DNA of 64,000 bases from Streptomyces hiroshimensis (GTDB taxonomy: Bacteria; Actinomycetota; Actinomycetes; Streptomycetales; Streptomycetaceae), in NCBI RefSeq assembly GCF_014650335.1, contig NZ_BMUT01000006.1:255461-319460 (forward strand). The letters run 5' to 3'. The notes below the pieces were generated by a model. It worked only from the letters and a program-made list of their open reading frames with translations. It was not told the origin of the DNA and did no database searches. A program made the position numbers and the translations under genes. Below, piece by piece: positions 32,637-40,947 of the stretch. Numbering within the stretch: position 1 is the first letter of the stretch; the number at the start of each line of letters is the position of its first letter.

Positions 32637-32656
32637 GAGACGAGACGTATCGTTTC
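32637..32656. promoter_or_regulatory. TetR-type operator upstream of the alpha/beta-hydrolase
   Basis: GAGACGAGACGTATCGTTTC matches its own inverse at 16 of 20 positions, centred on ACGT. The GAAACGA...TCGT form is typical of TetR-family sites. It lies 49 bases before the hydrolase start. No tetR gene is adjacent, so a regulator elsewhere is implied. Confidence 0.55.
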
Positions 32657-32704
32657 CATCCTGAGGTGCGCGCCCCGCGTACGAACCCCAGGAAGGAACC
32701 CGCC

Positions 32705-33637
32705 ATGCCCCGGACCGAAACCCGTACCCGTACCGTCGAGGTCGCCCCCGGCGTCCACCTCTGGAGCGACGAGCGCGGCGCAGCCGACGACGCCACGCCC
32801 CTGCTGCTGATCATGGGCGCGCAGGCCTCCGGCCTCGGCTGGACCGAGGAGCTCACCGACGCCCTCGCCGCCCGCCACCGGGTCATCCGCTACGACCACC
32901 GCGACGCCGGCCGCTCCACCTGGTCCTTCGACCAGCAGCCGTACCGCATCACCGACCTCGCGGACGACGCCCTCGCCGTCCTGGACGCCCACGGCGTCGA
33001 GCGCGCCCACATCGTCGGCCTGTCGCTCGGCGGCATGCTGGCCCAACTGCTGCTCGCCGACCACCCGGACCGCATCCTCAGCGCCACCCTCATGGGCACC
33101 TGTGCGCTGAGCGAGAAGCCGCTGGTCGAGGCCGACGGCACGGAGACCGCCGTCGCCGACCTGCCCCCCATCGACCCGCGCGTCCTGGAGATGTGGGCCC
33201 GGCCCGTGGAGGACAACGGCCTGGAGGCCGAGCTGGACCGGCGGGTGGAGCACTGGCGGGTCCTCAGCGGCGAAGAACTGCCCTTCCACGCCGATGAGAT
33301 GAGGGAGCGCGAGCGGCGAATCATCGAGCACTCGGGGCGTTACGACGTCTCCACCGCCCACGGCCGCGCCGATTACTCCGGCATGGACCGTACGGAGGAG
33401 CTGGCGCGCAACACCGTCCCCACGCTGGTGACCGACGCCTCCGCCGAGCCCGTCTTCCCGCCGCCCCACCCGCGCCACATCGCCCAGGTGATCGGCAACG
33501 CCCGGACGGTGGCGATGCCGGGCATGGGGCACGCGCTGCCGCGCGAGTGCCTGGGGCCGCTGGCCGAGGCGATCCTGGAGCACACGGAGGCCGCGGAGGC
33601 GGCGGAGGCCGCGTCGGCGGCGCCCGCTGCGTCGTAG
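32705..33637 (+). CDS. Alpha/beta-hydrolase (RdmC/esterase-like)
   Basis: 310 aa cytoplasmic hydrolase. Seen: TPLLLIMGAQASGLGWTEE, the oxyanion region; RVIRYDHRDAGRST; nucleophile Ser107 in GLSLGGM; TLVTDASAEPVFPPPHPRH with the acid; MPGMGHALPRE with the catalytic His. This pattern is shared with aclacinomycin methylesterase-like and haloalkanoate/ester hydrolases. The C-terminus is an Ala/Glu repeat (EAAEAAEAASAAPAA). AGGAAGG SD. Substrate unknown; a TetR-type site upstream suggests induction by a small molecule. Confidence 0.88.
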   Translation: MPRTETRTRTVEVAPGVHLWSDERGAADDATPLLLIMGAQASGLGWTEELTDALAARHRVIRYDHRDAGRSTWSFDQQPYRITDLADDALAVLDAHGVERAHIVGLSLGGMLAQLLLADHPDRILSATLMGTCALSEKPLVEADGTETAVADLPPIDPRVLEMWARPVEDNGLEAELDRRVEHWRVLSGEELPFHADEMRERERRIIEHSGRYDVSTAHGRADYSGMDRTEELARNTVPTLVTDASAEPVFPPPHPRHIAQVIGNARTVAMPGMGHALPRECLGPLAEAILEHTEAAEAAEAASAAPAAS

Positions 33638-33717
33638 CCCTGTTCCCGGCGGGTACCCGGCGGTAGCTTCCGTCTCGTACTCACGGAACGGAACGGAACG
33701 ACCGGAGGGACGCCGTC

Positions 33718-34545
33718 ATGTCGCAGACATCATCAGGACCGGCATCAGGACCAGCATCAGCACCGGCACCGGAACCGATCCCCACCGAACAGCTCCACTT
33801 CGCCATGCCCCCGAAGCACGAGTCCGTCGAGGACGAGCGGCGCCACCGCAAGGAGCGGCTGGCGGCGGCGCTCCGCCTCTTCGGGCGCCTCGGGTTCGAG
33901 GAGGGCGTCGCAGGGCACATCACCGCGCGCGACCCCGGGTTCACCGATCACTTCTGGGTCAATCCGTTCGGGATGTCGTTCAAACACATCACCGTGAGCG
34001 ATCTGATCCTCGTGAACCACAAGGGGCAGGTCGTCGAGGGCCGCTACCACGTCAACCAGGCGGCGTTCGCGATCCATTCGCAGGTCCACAAGGCGCGGCC
34101 CGACGTCGTCGCCGCCGCGCACAGCCACTCCACGTACGGCCGGGCGCTGTCCGCGCTGGGGGAGCTGCTGGAGCCGATCACCCAGGACGCCTGCGCCTTC
34201 TACGAAGACGTCTCCCTCTTCGACGACTACACGGGCGTCGTGGTGGACGAGGAGGAGGGGCACCGGATCGCCACCGCGCTCGGGCCGCACAAGGCGGTCG
34301 TCCTGCGCAACCACGGGCTGCTGACCGTGGGGGACTCCGTGGACGCGGCCGCGTGGTGGTTCATCACGATGGAGCGTTCCTGCCAGGTGCAGCTCGCGGC
34401 GAAGGCGGCGGGGAAGCCCGTCCTCATCGACCAGGCGAGCGCCCGGCACACGCGCGACCAGCTCGGCAACGACCTGGCGGCGTGGATCAACTACCAGCCG
34501 CTGTACCAGCAGATCACGCGGAGCGAGCCGGAGCTGCTGGGCTGA
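33718..34545 (+). CDS. Class II aldolase/adducin-family protein
   Basis: 275 aa. After a disordered SGPASGPASAPAP tail, the aldolase fold begins (RHRKERLAAALRLFGRLGFE, GHITARDPGFTDHFWVNPFG). Zinc ligands His135 and His137 are in AAHSHSTYGRALS, and another His is in RNHGLLTVGDSVD. Members cleave sugar phosphates, epimerise, or act on other keto-aldols; eukaryote-like adducin homologues lack activity. Here the zinc site looks intact. GGAGGGA SD upstream. No pathway partner is adjacent. Confidence 0.88.
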   Translation: MSQTSSGPASGPASAPAPEPIPTEQLHFAMPPKHESVEDERRHRKERLAAALRLFGRLGFEEGVAGHITARDPGFTDHFWVNPFGMSFKHITVSDLILVNHKGQVVEGRYHVNQAAFAIHSQVHKARPDVVAAAHSHSTYGRALSALGELLEPITQDACAFYEDVSLFDDYTGVVVDEEEGHRIATALGPHKAVVLRNHGLLTVGDSVDAAAWWFITMERSCQVQLAAKAAGKPVLIDQASARHTRDQLGNDLAAWINYQPLYQQITRSEPELLG

Positions 34546-34758
34546 TCCGGGGGCCTGGCCGAGGAAGGCCCCGACCCCCTCCTGTCGGCGGGGGTCGCTC
34601 GTTCTTCCGGGCGCCGTTTCGGGGCATTCGCCCTGCTTACGATGGTCAGGAGCCGGGGCGTAGCCGCCTCGGCTCCGTCGTGTCGTCGTGTCGTGGTGCC
34701 GTCATGCCGGAGGGCCGTCGCGCCCGGAAGATCAGCACCTGAACCTGGTAGGAGAACC

Positions 34759-35826
34759 ATGCGTCGCCTCTCCCGTTGCGTCGGGCTGCCCGCCGCCCTG
34801 GCCCTCGCCGGCATGGCCGTCACCGGATGCGGCGGCGGCGCCGAGGCGGAGGGGAAGCCGGGCCGGAAGGCGTCCTCCTCGTCCGCGCCCGCGGCGTCGC
34901 CGGCCTCGCCCTCCCCGGGCCCCGTGACCGAGAAGCCCGCCCCTCCGGCGAAGATGCTGCCCGGCGCCGCGCGGACCGTCCGGCCCGAGATGGCTCCCGC
35001 CAACGGCGAGAAGGTCGGCGTCGGCCAGCCCATCGCCCTCGTCTTCAAGCAGCAGAAGGTCTCCAAGGAGCTGCGCGCGGGCATCGAGGGCCGGCTGAAG
35101 GTCTCCACCTCGCCGAAGGTCGCGGGCGCCTGGCACTGGAATGAGACCAAGGGCGACACCCGCGTCCACTTCCGTCCCGAGAAGTACTGGCCCGCGGGGA
35201 CCAAGGTCACCCTGGATGCCGGGCTCGCGGGCGTGCAGCTCGCCGAGGGTACGGCCGCCGCCGGCGACCGCACCGTCTCCTTCACCGTCGGCGACTCGAT
35301 GGTCAGCACCGTCGACCTCAAGGCCCGCAAGCTGACCGTCGTCCGCAACGGCAAGACGCTGCGGACGATCCCGGTCAGCGGCGGCGACGAGAGCAAGGGC
35401 TTCGGGACGCGCGAGGGCATCAAGACGATCCTCGCCAAGGAGGGGCGGGTCGTCATGGACTCGCTCTCCATCGGCATCCCGCGCAACCACCCCGACGGCT
35501 TCTACGGGTCGTACGACTTCAGCATGCGCGAGACGGTCAGCGGCGAGTACGTGCACGCGGCTCCCGACAACGCCGAGTCCTTCGGCAAGGAGAACGTCAG
35601 CCACGGCTGCATCGGCATGTCGACGGAGGACGCCAAGTGGCTGTACGGGCTGAGCCTCAAGGGCGACGTCGTCCAGGTCACCGGCAGCACCAAGCCGAAG
35701 CCGATGGACCGCTTCGGCAACGGCTACGGCGACTGGAACATCGACTGGCAGGAATGGCTGGAGGGCAGTGCCCTGGGCATCCGCACCGGTGTCGGGGCAG
35801 GGGCAGGGGTCGGGGCCGGGGCCTGA
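34759..35826 (+). CDS. Lipoprotein L,D-transpeptidase
   Basis: 355 aa. A lipobox AVTGC after a 20-residue signal marks lipid anchoring outside the membrane. A Ser/Ala/Pro linker, then an Ig-like domain (PANGEKVGVGQPIALVFKQQ, WHWNETKGDTRVHFRP) as in LdtMt2, then the YkuD catalytic domain with His and Cys284 in NVSHGCIGM and HAAPDNAESFG. It forms 3-3 cross-links in peptidoglycan. A Trp-rich C-terminus (GDWNIDWQEWLEG) is usual for actinobacterial Ldts; the final GVGAGAGVGAGA is a repeat tail. GGAGAA SD. Confidence 0.93.
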   Translation: MRRLSRCVGLPAALALAGMAVTGCGGGAEAEGKPGRKASSSSAPAASPASPSPGPVTEKPAPPAKMLPGAARTVRPEMAPANGEKVGVGQPIALVFKQQKVSKELRAGIEGRLKVSTSPKVAGAWHWNETKGDTRVHFRPEKYWPAGTKVTLDAGLAGVQLAEGTAAAGDRTVSFTVGDSMVSTVDLKARKLTVVRNGKTLRTIPVSGGDESKGFGTREGIKTILAKEGRVVMDSLSIGIPRNHPDGFYGSYDFSMRETVSGEYVHAAPDNAESFGKENVSHGCIGMSTEDAKWLYGLSLKGDVVQVTGSTKPKPMDRFGNGYGDWNIDWQEWLEGSALGIRTGVGAGAGVGAGA

Positions 35827-35856
35827 CGGCGGCACCGGCCCCCGGTTTCCGTCCCG

Positions 35857-36291
35857 CTAATCGCAGGCGCCGCGCACATAACTGATGTCATTGATGAGCA
35901 GGATTTCCCCGGTGGGGCCGGGACTCACCTGCCATGTCGAAACGACAGGGGCGGTCCGGCCCTGGAAAAGGACCTGCATGGTGTGCCCGCTGGTCGCGAC
36001 GACACCGACGGCGACACCGATCTGCCGGTTCCGGGCCACGAATTTGCCGTCCCGGGAGAAGCTGTAGGTCCAGTGCCCCTCGGGGGCGCTGTCGAGCCCG
36101 CCGCACCAGTCCCCCACGAGGACCTCTGCGACCGCGGACTGCTCCGCGGAGCTCTGTGTTTCTTCCGGTACCGCGGTTGCCGCGGTGGCCGTGGCGGTCG
36201 TGGTGGCCGTGGCGGCTCCGGAAATCAGCAGAGCCGAAGCCAGTATCAAGACGGAACGACAGCGCCCTGGGCGGGCGGATATGTATGTCAT
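35857..36291 (-). CDS. Small secreted protein of unknown function
   Basis: 144 aa. N-terminal signal peptide (RCRSVLILASALLISGAATA) then a Thr/Ala stretch. The mature part has two cysteines (DWCGG and RGAC at the C-terminus) that probably form a disulfide, and a small beta fold (EGHWTYSFSRDGKFVARNRQ, MQVLFQGRTAPVVSTWQVSP). No family recognised. It is convergent with the L,D-transpeptidase gene. Start 36291 is preceded by GGGGG; longer in-frame starts would spoil the signal. Confidence 0.75.
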   Translation of the reverse strand: MTYISARPGRCRSVLILASALLISGAATATTTATATAATAVPEETQSSAEQSAVAEVLVGDWCGGLDSAPEGHWTYSFSRDGKFVARNRQIGVAVGVVATSGHTMQVLFQGRTAPVVSTWQVSPGPTGEILLINDISYVRGACD

Positions 36292-36588
36292 TTGACACCC
36301 CCGATGGGTGGAAACCTTAACAATGAGCCGTCTTGATCGCATCGATTTCGCCCGCGGTGGATTTATTTCGTGCGCGTTCATGCGGTTTCATGCGGGAGAT
36401 TTAATTCCGGTTTCAATTCCGGTGGACTTGTTTCACGGGAATTCGACCGGCCGACCGGCAGGGGTGGGGGCCGGGGCGGGGCCGGAAGGTTATCCACAGG
36501 GCTGAACGCCGGCCGCTGTTCGACCGTATGGTCGGATGACGACGTGGGCGGGAACGCCGGGGACGGACAGAGAGAGGCGGCGGGCGGC
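36292..36588. other. Relatively AT-rich divergent spacer
   Basis: 297 bases between divergent genes. It holds AATTCCGGT twice (near 36402 and 36415), the word TTATCCACA (36490-36498) and stretches of low GC (TTTAATTCC, TTTATTTCG) unlike the surroundings. Promoters for both neighbours are expected here; I cannot define them. Confidence 0.45.
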
Positions 36589-37317
36589 ATGGCGACCAAG
36601 GGGCGCGGGGGACCGGAGGCGAGCATGCGGTATGCACTGCTGCCGCTGCGCATCTTCCTCGGCATCACCTTCATCTACGCGGGTCTCGACAAGCTGAGCG
36701 ACTCCGGGTTCCTCGCGGACACCGGCCCCGGGTCCATCGGCGAGCTGATGCGGACGGTCCGCGGCTCCTCCGCCTTCCCGGGCCTGGTCGACCTCGCCCT
36801 GAAGGACCCCGAGGGCTTCGGCTATGCGATAGGCCTCGGCGAGTTCGTGGTGGGCGTAGGAACCCTCTTCGGCATATTCGCCCGCGTCGCCGCGGCCGGC
36901 GGCGCGCTCATATCGCTCAGCCTCTGGCTGACCGTCAGTTGGCAGACGACGCCCTACTACTACGGCAACGACCTGATCTACCTGATGGCGTGGCTGCCGC
37001 TGGTGGTGGCGGGAGCGCCGGTGTGGTCGGTGGACGCAGGGCCGCTCCGGGCCTCCCGCAACGGCCGGCGCGCGGGCCGCCGCGCGCCGCGGGCCAAGTC
37101 GTCCGCCAGGCCGGCCAGGTCTGCCAAGTCCGCCAAGCCGTCCCCCAAGCCGTCGGCGAAGCCGACCGCAAAGCCGTCCGGAGGTTCGCCGGGAAAGCCG
37201 TCCCCCAAGTCCACCGCCAAGTCCACCGCCAAGTCCACCGCCAAGCCGGCAGGCAAGGCGGCCCGGCAGGCACCCGTCAAGGCCCCACGCGGGTCCGGCG
37301 CCTCCGGCCGGCGGTAG
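36589..37317 (+). CDS. DoxX-family membrane protein with basic histone-H1-like tail
   Basis: 242 aa. Four TM helices in residues 13-150 (RYALLPLRIFLGITFIYAGL, DLALKDPEGFGYAIGLGEFV, LISLSLWLTVSWQTTPYYYG, LIYLMAWLPLVVAG) match DoxX, implicated in redox/membrane quinone balance. After VDAGPLRASR comes a ~90-residue Lys/Ser/Pro/Ala tail built from AKSTAKS and KPSPK units, resembling eukaryotic H1 and likely cytoplasmic. GGAGG is 5 bases before an internal ATG at 36625 (MRYALL), which may be the true start. Confidence 0.82.
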   Translation: MATKGRGGPEASMRYALLPLRIFLGITFIYAGLDKLSDSGFLADTGPGSIGELMRTVRGSSAFPGLVDLALKDPEGFGYAIGLGEFVVGVGTLFGIFARVAAAGGALISLSLWLTVSWQTTPYYYGNDLIYLMAWLPLVVAGAPVWSVDAGPLRASRNGRRAGRRAPRAKSSARPARSAKSAKPSPKPSAKPTAKPSGGSPGKPSPKSTAKSTAKSTAKPAGKAARQAPVKAPRGSGASGRR

Positions 37318-37375
37318 GCGGAGGCGGTCGGTCGGGCCCGCGCCCGCCGAGGGCGGTCCGGTGCCGCGCCAGCGG

Positions 37376-37588
37376 CTACCGCTCCTGCCGCGTGCCCCTC
37401 CTCCGCCGGACGGCGAAGGCCACGGACGACACCAGGCCCGCCAGGCAGAAGCCCGCTCCCAGCACCGGCAGCAGCATGTACGAAGGGAAGTGCAGATCCC
37501 CGCGCGCCGCCCCCAGATACGCGGCGGCGCACACCAGCAGGACGAGCCCGACCACCAGCTTGCCCGGCTCGAAGTCATGACGACGCAC
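37376..37588 (-). CDS. Small two-TM membrane protein downstream of the PspC gene
   Basis: 70 aa. Two TM segments (LVVGLVLLVCAAAYLGAARG and YMLLPVLGAGFCLAGLVSSV) with a basic end RRRRGTRQER. The GTG start at 37588 has GGAGG upstream and overlaps the end of the PspC gene by 14 bases, so the two are co-translated. Unknown family; common as the last gene of PspC units in Streptomyces, as I recall. Confidence 0.75.
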   Translation of the reverse strand: MRRHDFEPGKLVVGLVLLVCAAAYLGAARGDLHFPSYMLLPVLGAGFCLAGLVSSVAFAVRRRRGTRQER

Positions 37589-38879
37589 GGTCCACCTCCA
37601 CCTGACCGATACCGACCTTGAGCCCGATCTCCAGCGTTCCGCGGGACGGCTTCCCGGACGGGGGCTCCAGCGTCATCCGCTTCTTCTGCCCCGGCCGGAC
37701 GTCGACGTCGTCGCGCGCCTCGCCGGGCAGGCGGATGTCGCCCACGCCCACGTCCAGGGTGATCCGTGCCGTGACGTCCTCCGGGAGGACCAGCTTGAGC
37801 TGGCCCGCGCCCACCTCCGCGCGGGTGGCGACCGTGCCGGCCCGCGGCCAGGACAGGCCGGTGAGGTCGAGCACGCCCACGCCGCTTCCCACGCGGTACT
37901 CCTCCCGCACCGCGGCGGCGGTGTCCGGGTGCCAGGTGGTGCGCGTCCAGTCGGTGGAGACCGACTTGGGCAGGGCGGCCGCGCCCGCCAGCAGGGCGCC
38001 GGTGAGGACGGCCGCGACGACCGTGCCGCCGCCGGTGCGCCCGTACCGGGAGCTGACGGCGATGCCGAGGCCGAAGACGGCCAGCGCGCAGGCCAGGCCG
38101 GCCTCCAGGCAGGTGCCTAGCGGGTGGTGGCGCCAGGTGAGGCCGGTGCCGAGCGCTCCGGCGACGACGGCCGCCAGGAACGTCCAGCCGCCGAGCGGCG
38201 TGTCGGCGCGGGCCGGGCGGAGCCGGGCCGGGGCTCGCTTCCGCTCGTCCTGCGGGCCGTCGTCCGGACCCCACAGATAGCCGGTCTCGGCGCCCATCGG
38301 GCCCGTCGTGCCGTCCTTGACGATGGGGTCGCGCCACCAGGAGGGGCCGCCCGGGGCGGGCGGGGCCTTCGTCTCGGGCGGGGGCGCGGCCGTCTTCTGC
38401 GCCTTCTGCGCCGCGGCGACGGCGGCCTCGCCCTCGGGCTCGTGCCGGTGGTACGACCAGTAGGCCGCCCCGGCTATCACCGTGGTCAGCAGCAGCGCGA
38501 ACGACATCACCGCGCTGTTGTTGAGCATCGACAGGAACAGGCCGCAGCCCACCAGCGCGCACAGCACCGCCGTCAGCGCCGGGCCCTCCACACGGCCCGA
38601 GAGCATCCTCCGGGCCTCGTTCTCCTCCTCCCCCTCCAGGGGGATCAGCAGCCACGCGAAGCTGTAGAGGATCAGCCCCAGGCCGCCGCTCACCGACAGC
38701 ACGCCGAGGACCACCCGGAAGATCACGGGGTCGACGTCGAAGAAGCGGCCGAGGCCGCCGCATACGCCGGACACCACCTTGTGCTCACGGCTGCGCCGCA
38801 GCGGCGGCCGGGCAACCTGGGGATCACCGTGAACCGGACCCGCCTGATGCGCGTCCTGGGTGTTGGGTGTGTCGGTCAT
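37575..38879 (-). CDS. PspC-domain membrane protein with C-terminal LiaF-like domain
   Basis: 434 aa. The N-terminal PspC domain is clear: LRRSREHKVVSGVCGGLGRF followed by VDPVIFRVVLGVLSVSGGLG and a TM. More TM segments follow at about 95-135 and 250-310. The C-terminal ~110 residues are a soluble beta domain (VGSGVGVLDLTGLSWPRAGT, ARITLDVGVGDIRLPGEARD) as in LiaF/toastrack proteins. Such proteins sense or report envelope stress. It is divergent from a Ser/Thr kinase and close to a PspC-histidine kinase with response regulator. Confidence 0.9.
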   Translation of the reverse strand: MTDTPNTQDAHQAGPVHGDPQVARPPLRRSREHKVVSGVCGGLGRFFDVDPVIFRVVLGVLSVSGGLGLILYSFAWLLIPLEGEEENEARRMLSGRVEGPALTAVLCALVGCGLFLSMLNNSAVMSFALLLTTVIAGAAYWSYHRHEPEGEAAVAAAQKAQKTAAPPPETKAPPAPGGPSWWRDPIVKDGTTGPMGAETGYLWGPDDGPQDERKRAPARLRPARADTPLGGWTFLAAVVAGALGTGLTWRHHPLGTCLEAGLACALAVFGLGIAVSSRYGRTGGGTVVAAVLTGALLAGAAALPKSVSTDWTRTTWHPDTAAAVREEYRVGSGVGVLDLTGLSWPRAGTVATRAEVGAGQLKLVLPEDVTARITLDVGVGDIRLPGEARDDVDVRPGQKKRMTLEPPSGKPSRGTLEIGLKVGIGQVEVDRASS

Positions 38880-39011
38880 ATGGACATGGTGTCAACCGGA
38901 ACGCGCTTGTGGCACACCCGGCAACCCTGGCCGTTCCCTGAGATCGCCCCTGAGAAGGTGCCGTATATCGTGTCGCGACACAGGACAGCGGGGGAACCGG
39001 AGGACTACAGG

Positions 39012-40841
39012 GTGGATGGGTCAGTGTCCGGGCAGGCGGTGTCCGGGCCGCGGCCGGACCACGGCCGGCTGGTCGCCGGGCGGTACCGCCTCCTCGACCG
39101 GATAGGCCGCGGCGGGATGGGCACGGTCTGGCGCGCCCAGGACGAGCTGCTGGACCGTCAGGTCGCGCTCAAGCAGCTCCACGTCTCGCCGTACCTGGAC
39201 GACGACGAGCTCGCCACGCTCTACGAGCGCACCCGCCGCGAGGCGCGCAGCGCCGCCCGGATCACCCACCCCAACGTGGTCGTCGTCCACGACGTGGTCG
39301 ACGACCACGGCCTGCCCTGCATCGTCATGGAGTACGTGCCCTCCCGGACGCTCGGTGACGTCCTCAAGCACGGGACCGTCACCCCCGAGGAGGCCGCCCG
39401 CATCGGCCGCGGCATGATCGCGGCCCTGCGCGCGGCCCACGCGGCCGGGGTGCTGCACCGCGACGTGAAGCCGGGCAACGTCCTGCTCGGCCACGACGGC
39501 CGCGTCGTCCTCACCGACTTCGGCATCGCCCAGTCCACCGGCACCTCCACCCTCACCAAGACCGGCGAGATGGTCGGCTCGATCGACTACATCGCACCCG
39601 AGCGCGTCAAGGGCGCCAAGCCGGGGCCCGCGTCCGACCTGTGGGCGCTCGGCGCGACGCTGTACCAGGCGCTGGAGGGCCGCCCGCCGTTCCGCAAGGA
39701 CACGGCCGTCGAGACGGCCTACGCGATCGCCATGGACCCCCTGGAGCCGCCGCGCCACGCGGGCGAGCTCACCCGCCTCATCGAGACCCTGCTCGCGAAG
39801 GACCCCGCCGTACGGCCCCCGGCCGACCTGGCCGAGCAGATCCTGCGCGAGCCCGCCGCCGAGGCGGACACCGCCTACTTCTCCGCCGTGGAGCAGCACC
39901 GCGCCCCCGGGCCCGGCCCTGGCCCCGGCCCCTGGGACGACGCGGCCGACGGCGGCGCCACGGCGACGGGGCCGGTTGCGGCGTCGGCACCCTCCGCGCC
40001 TGCGGCGCCGCCCCCGCCGGCGGCATCCGCTGCTCCGGCGCAGTCCGCGGCCCCTGCGCCGCCCGCCGCCCCTGCCGCCGACGTCACGGCTACGGCCACA
40101 GCCCCGGCCCATGCTCCTGCTCCGGCGCGGGCTCGTGCCGGAGCACCCGCTCCTGCCGGCAGCTCGGACACGACCGTCGCGGGCACCGGCCGGACCGGTC
40201 GCAGTTACCGTCCCGTCCTGTGGAGCGCCCTGGCGCTCGTCACCGTCGCAGGCATCGCGGCCGGCGCGTACTTCCTGACCGGGGATCAGGAGAGCGACGA
40301 CCCCGCCCCCCGTGCCGCAGCAGGCCAGGAAGCCTCCGCGAGCCCGGGCACGAAGGAGAGCCCGGCCCCGTCGCCGGTGCCGGACCCGCCGCGCGGCTAC
40401 CACCTGGTGACGGAGAAGGCGGCCGGCGTCTCCTTCCCCGTCCCGGACGGCTGGAAGCGCGGGAAGCTCAAGGACAGCGACGAGATCCTCTACGTCGACC
40501 CGAGCGGGCTGGTCGGCCTGCGGGTCTCGGTCCTCGACCTCGCCAGCAGCAACCCCCTCCAGCGCTGGAAGGACGACGAGGCGAAGTCCGTCAAGGAGGG
40601 CAAGCTGCCCGGCTACCACCAGCTGCGCATGCAGAGCACGGAGTTCCGCGGGCTGCCCGCGGCCATCTGGGAGTTCACGTGGCAGGGCCGGGCGCGCGAG
40701 TACCAGGCCGCCGACCTCGGGTTCGGCCGGCCGGGCGAGAAGGAGTACGCGATCTACCTCTCGGCGCCCAAGGCCGACTGGCACAAGCACAGCCAGGTCT
40801 TCGACGTGGTGCGCGAAGGGTTCCGGCCCGACGCCCGGTAG
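39012..40841 (+). CDS. Membrane Ser/Thr protein kinase with secreted sensor domain
   Basis: 609 aa. Kinase at 20-290: GRGGMGTVW, QVALKQL, HRDVKPGN with Asp151, TDFGIAQ, GSIDYIAPE. A ~100-residue Pro/Ala linker (encoded by GCTCC/GCCCC repeats) precedes one TM near 405-425 (VLWSALALVTVAGIAAGAYF). The outside domain (GYHLVTEKAAGVSFPVPDGW, LPAAIWEFTWQGRAREY, HSQVFDVVREGF) is related to that of the kinase at 20535, sharing GYH, VPDG and WEFTW. GTG 39012 has GGAGGA at 7 bases. Lies within the PspC block, so a stress-sensing link is likely. Confidence 0.92.
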   Translation: MDGSVSGQAVSGPRPDHGRLVAGRYRLLDRIGRGGMGTVWRAQDELLDRQVALKQLHVSPYLDDDELATLYERTRREARSAARITHPNVVVVHDVVDDHGLPCIVMEYVPSRTLGDVLKHGTVTPEEAARIGRGMIAALRAAHAAGVLHRDVKPGNVLLGHDGRVVLTDFGIAQSTGTSTLTKTGEMVGSIDYIAPERVKGAKPGPASDLWALGATLYQALEGRPPFRKDTAVETAYAIAMDPLEPPRHAGELTRLIETLLAKDPAVRPPADLAEQILREPAAEADTAYFSAVEQHRAPGPGPGPGPWDDAADGGATATGPVAASAPSAPAAPPPPAASAAPAQSAAPAPPAAPAADVTATATAPAHAPAPARARAGAPAPAGSSDTTVAGTGRTGRSYRPVLWSALALVTVAGIAAGAYFLTGDQESDDPAPRAAAGQEASASPGTKESPAPSPVPDPPRGYHLVTEKAAGVSFPVPDGWKRGKLKDSDEILYVDPSGLVGLRVSVLDLASSNPLQRWKDDEAKSVKEGKLPGYHQLRMQSTEFRGLPAAIWEFTWQGRAREYQAADLGFGRPGEKEYAIYLSAPKADWHKHSQVFDVVREGFRPDAR

Positions 40842-40947
40842 GAATCCCGGGCTCATCCCGGTCCCGTCCCGGGCCCGTCACCAGTAGGGGTCCCGTCAGG
40901 GGCGAACCCTGATGCCGAGGCCCCCGCGGACATGTGACGATCAGTAC

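Noticed and set aside
36490..36498. TTATCCACA, a perfect DnaA-box word
   Set aside because: Single copy, no cluster, and Streptomyces prefers TTGTCCACA; not an origin.
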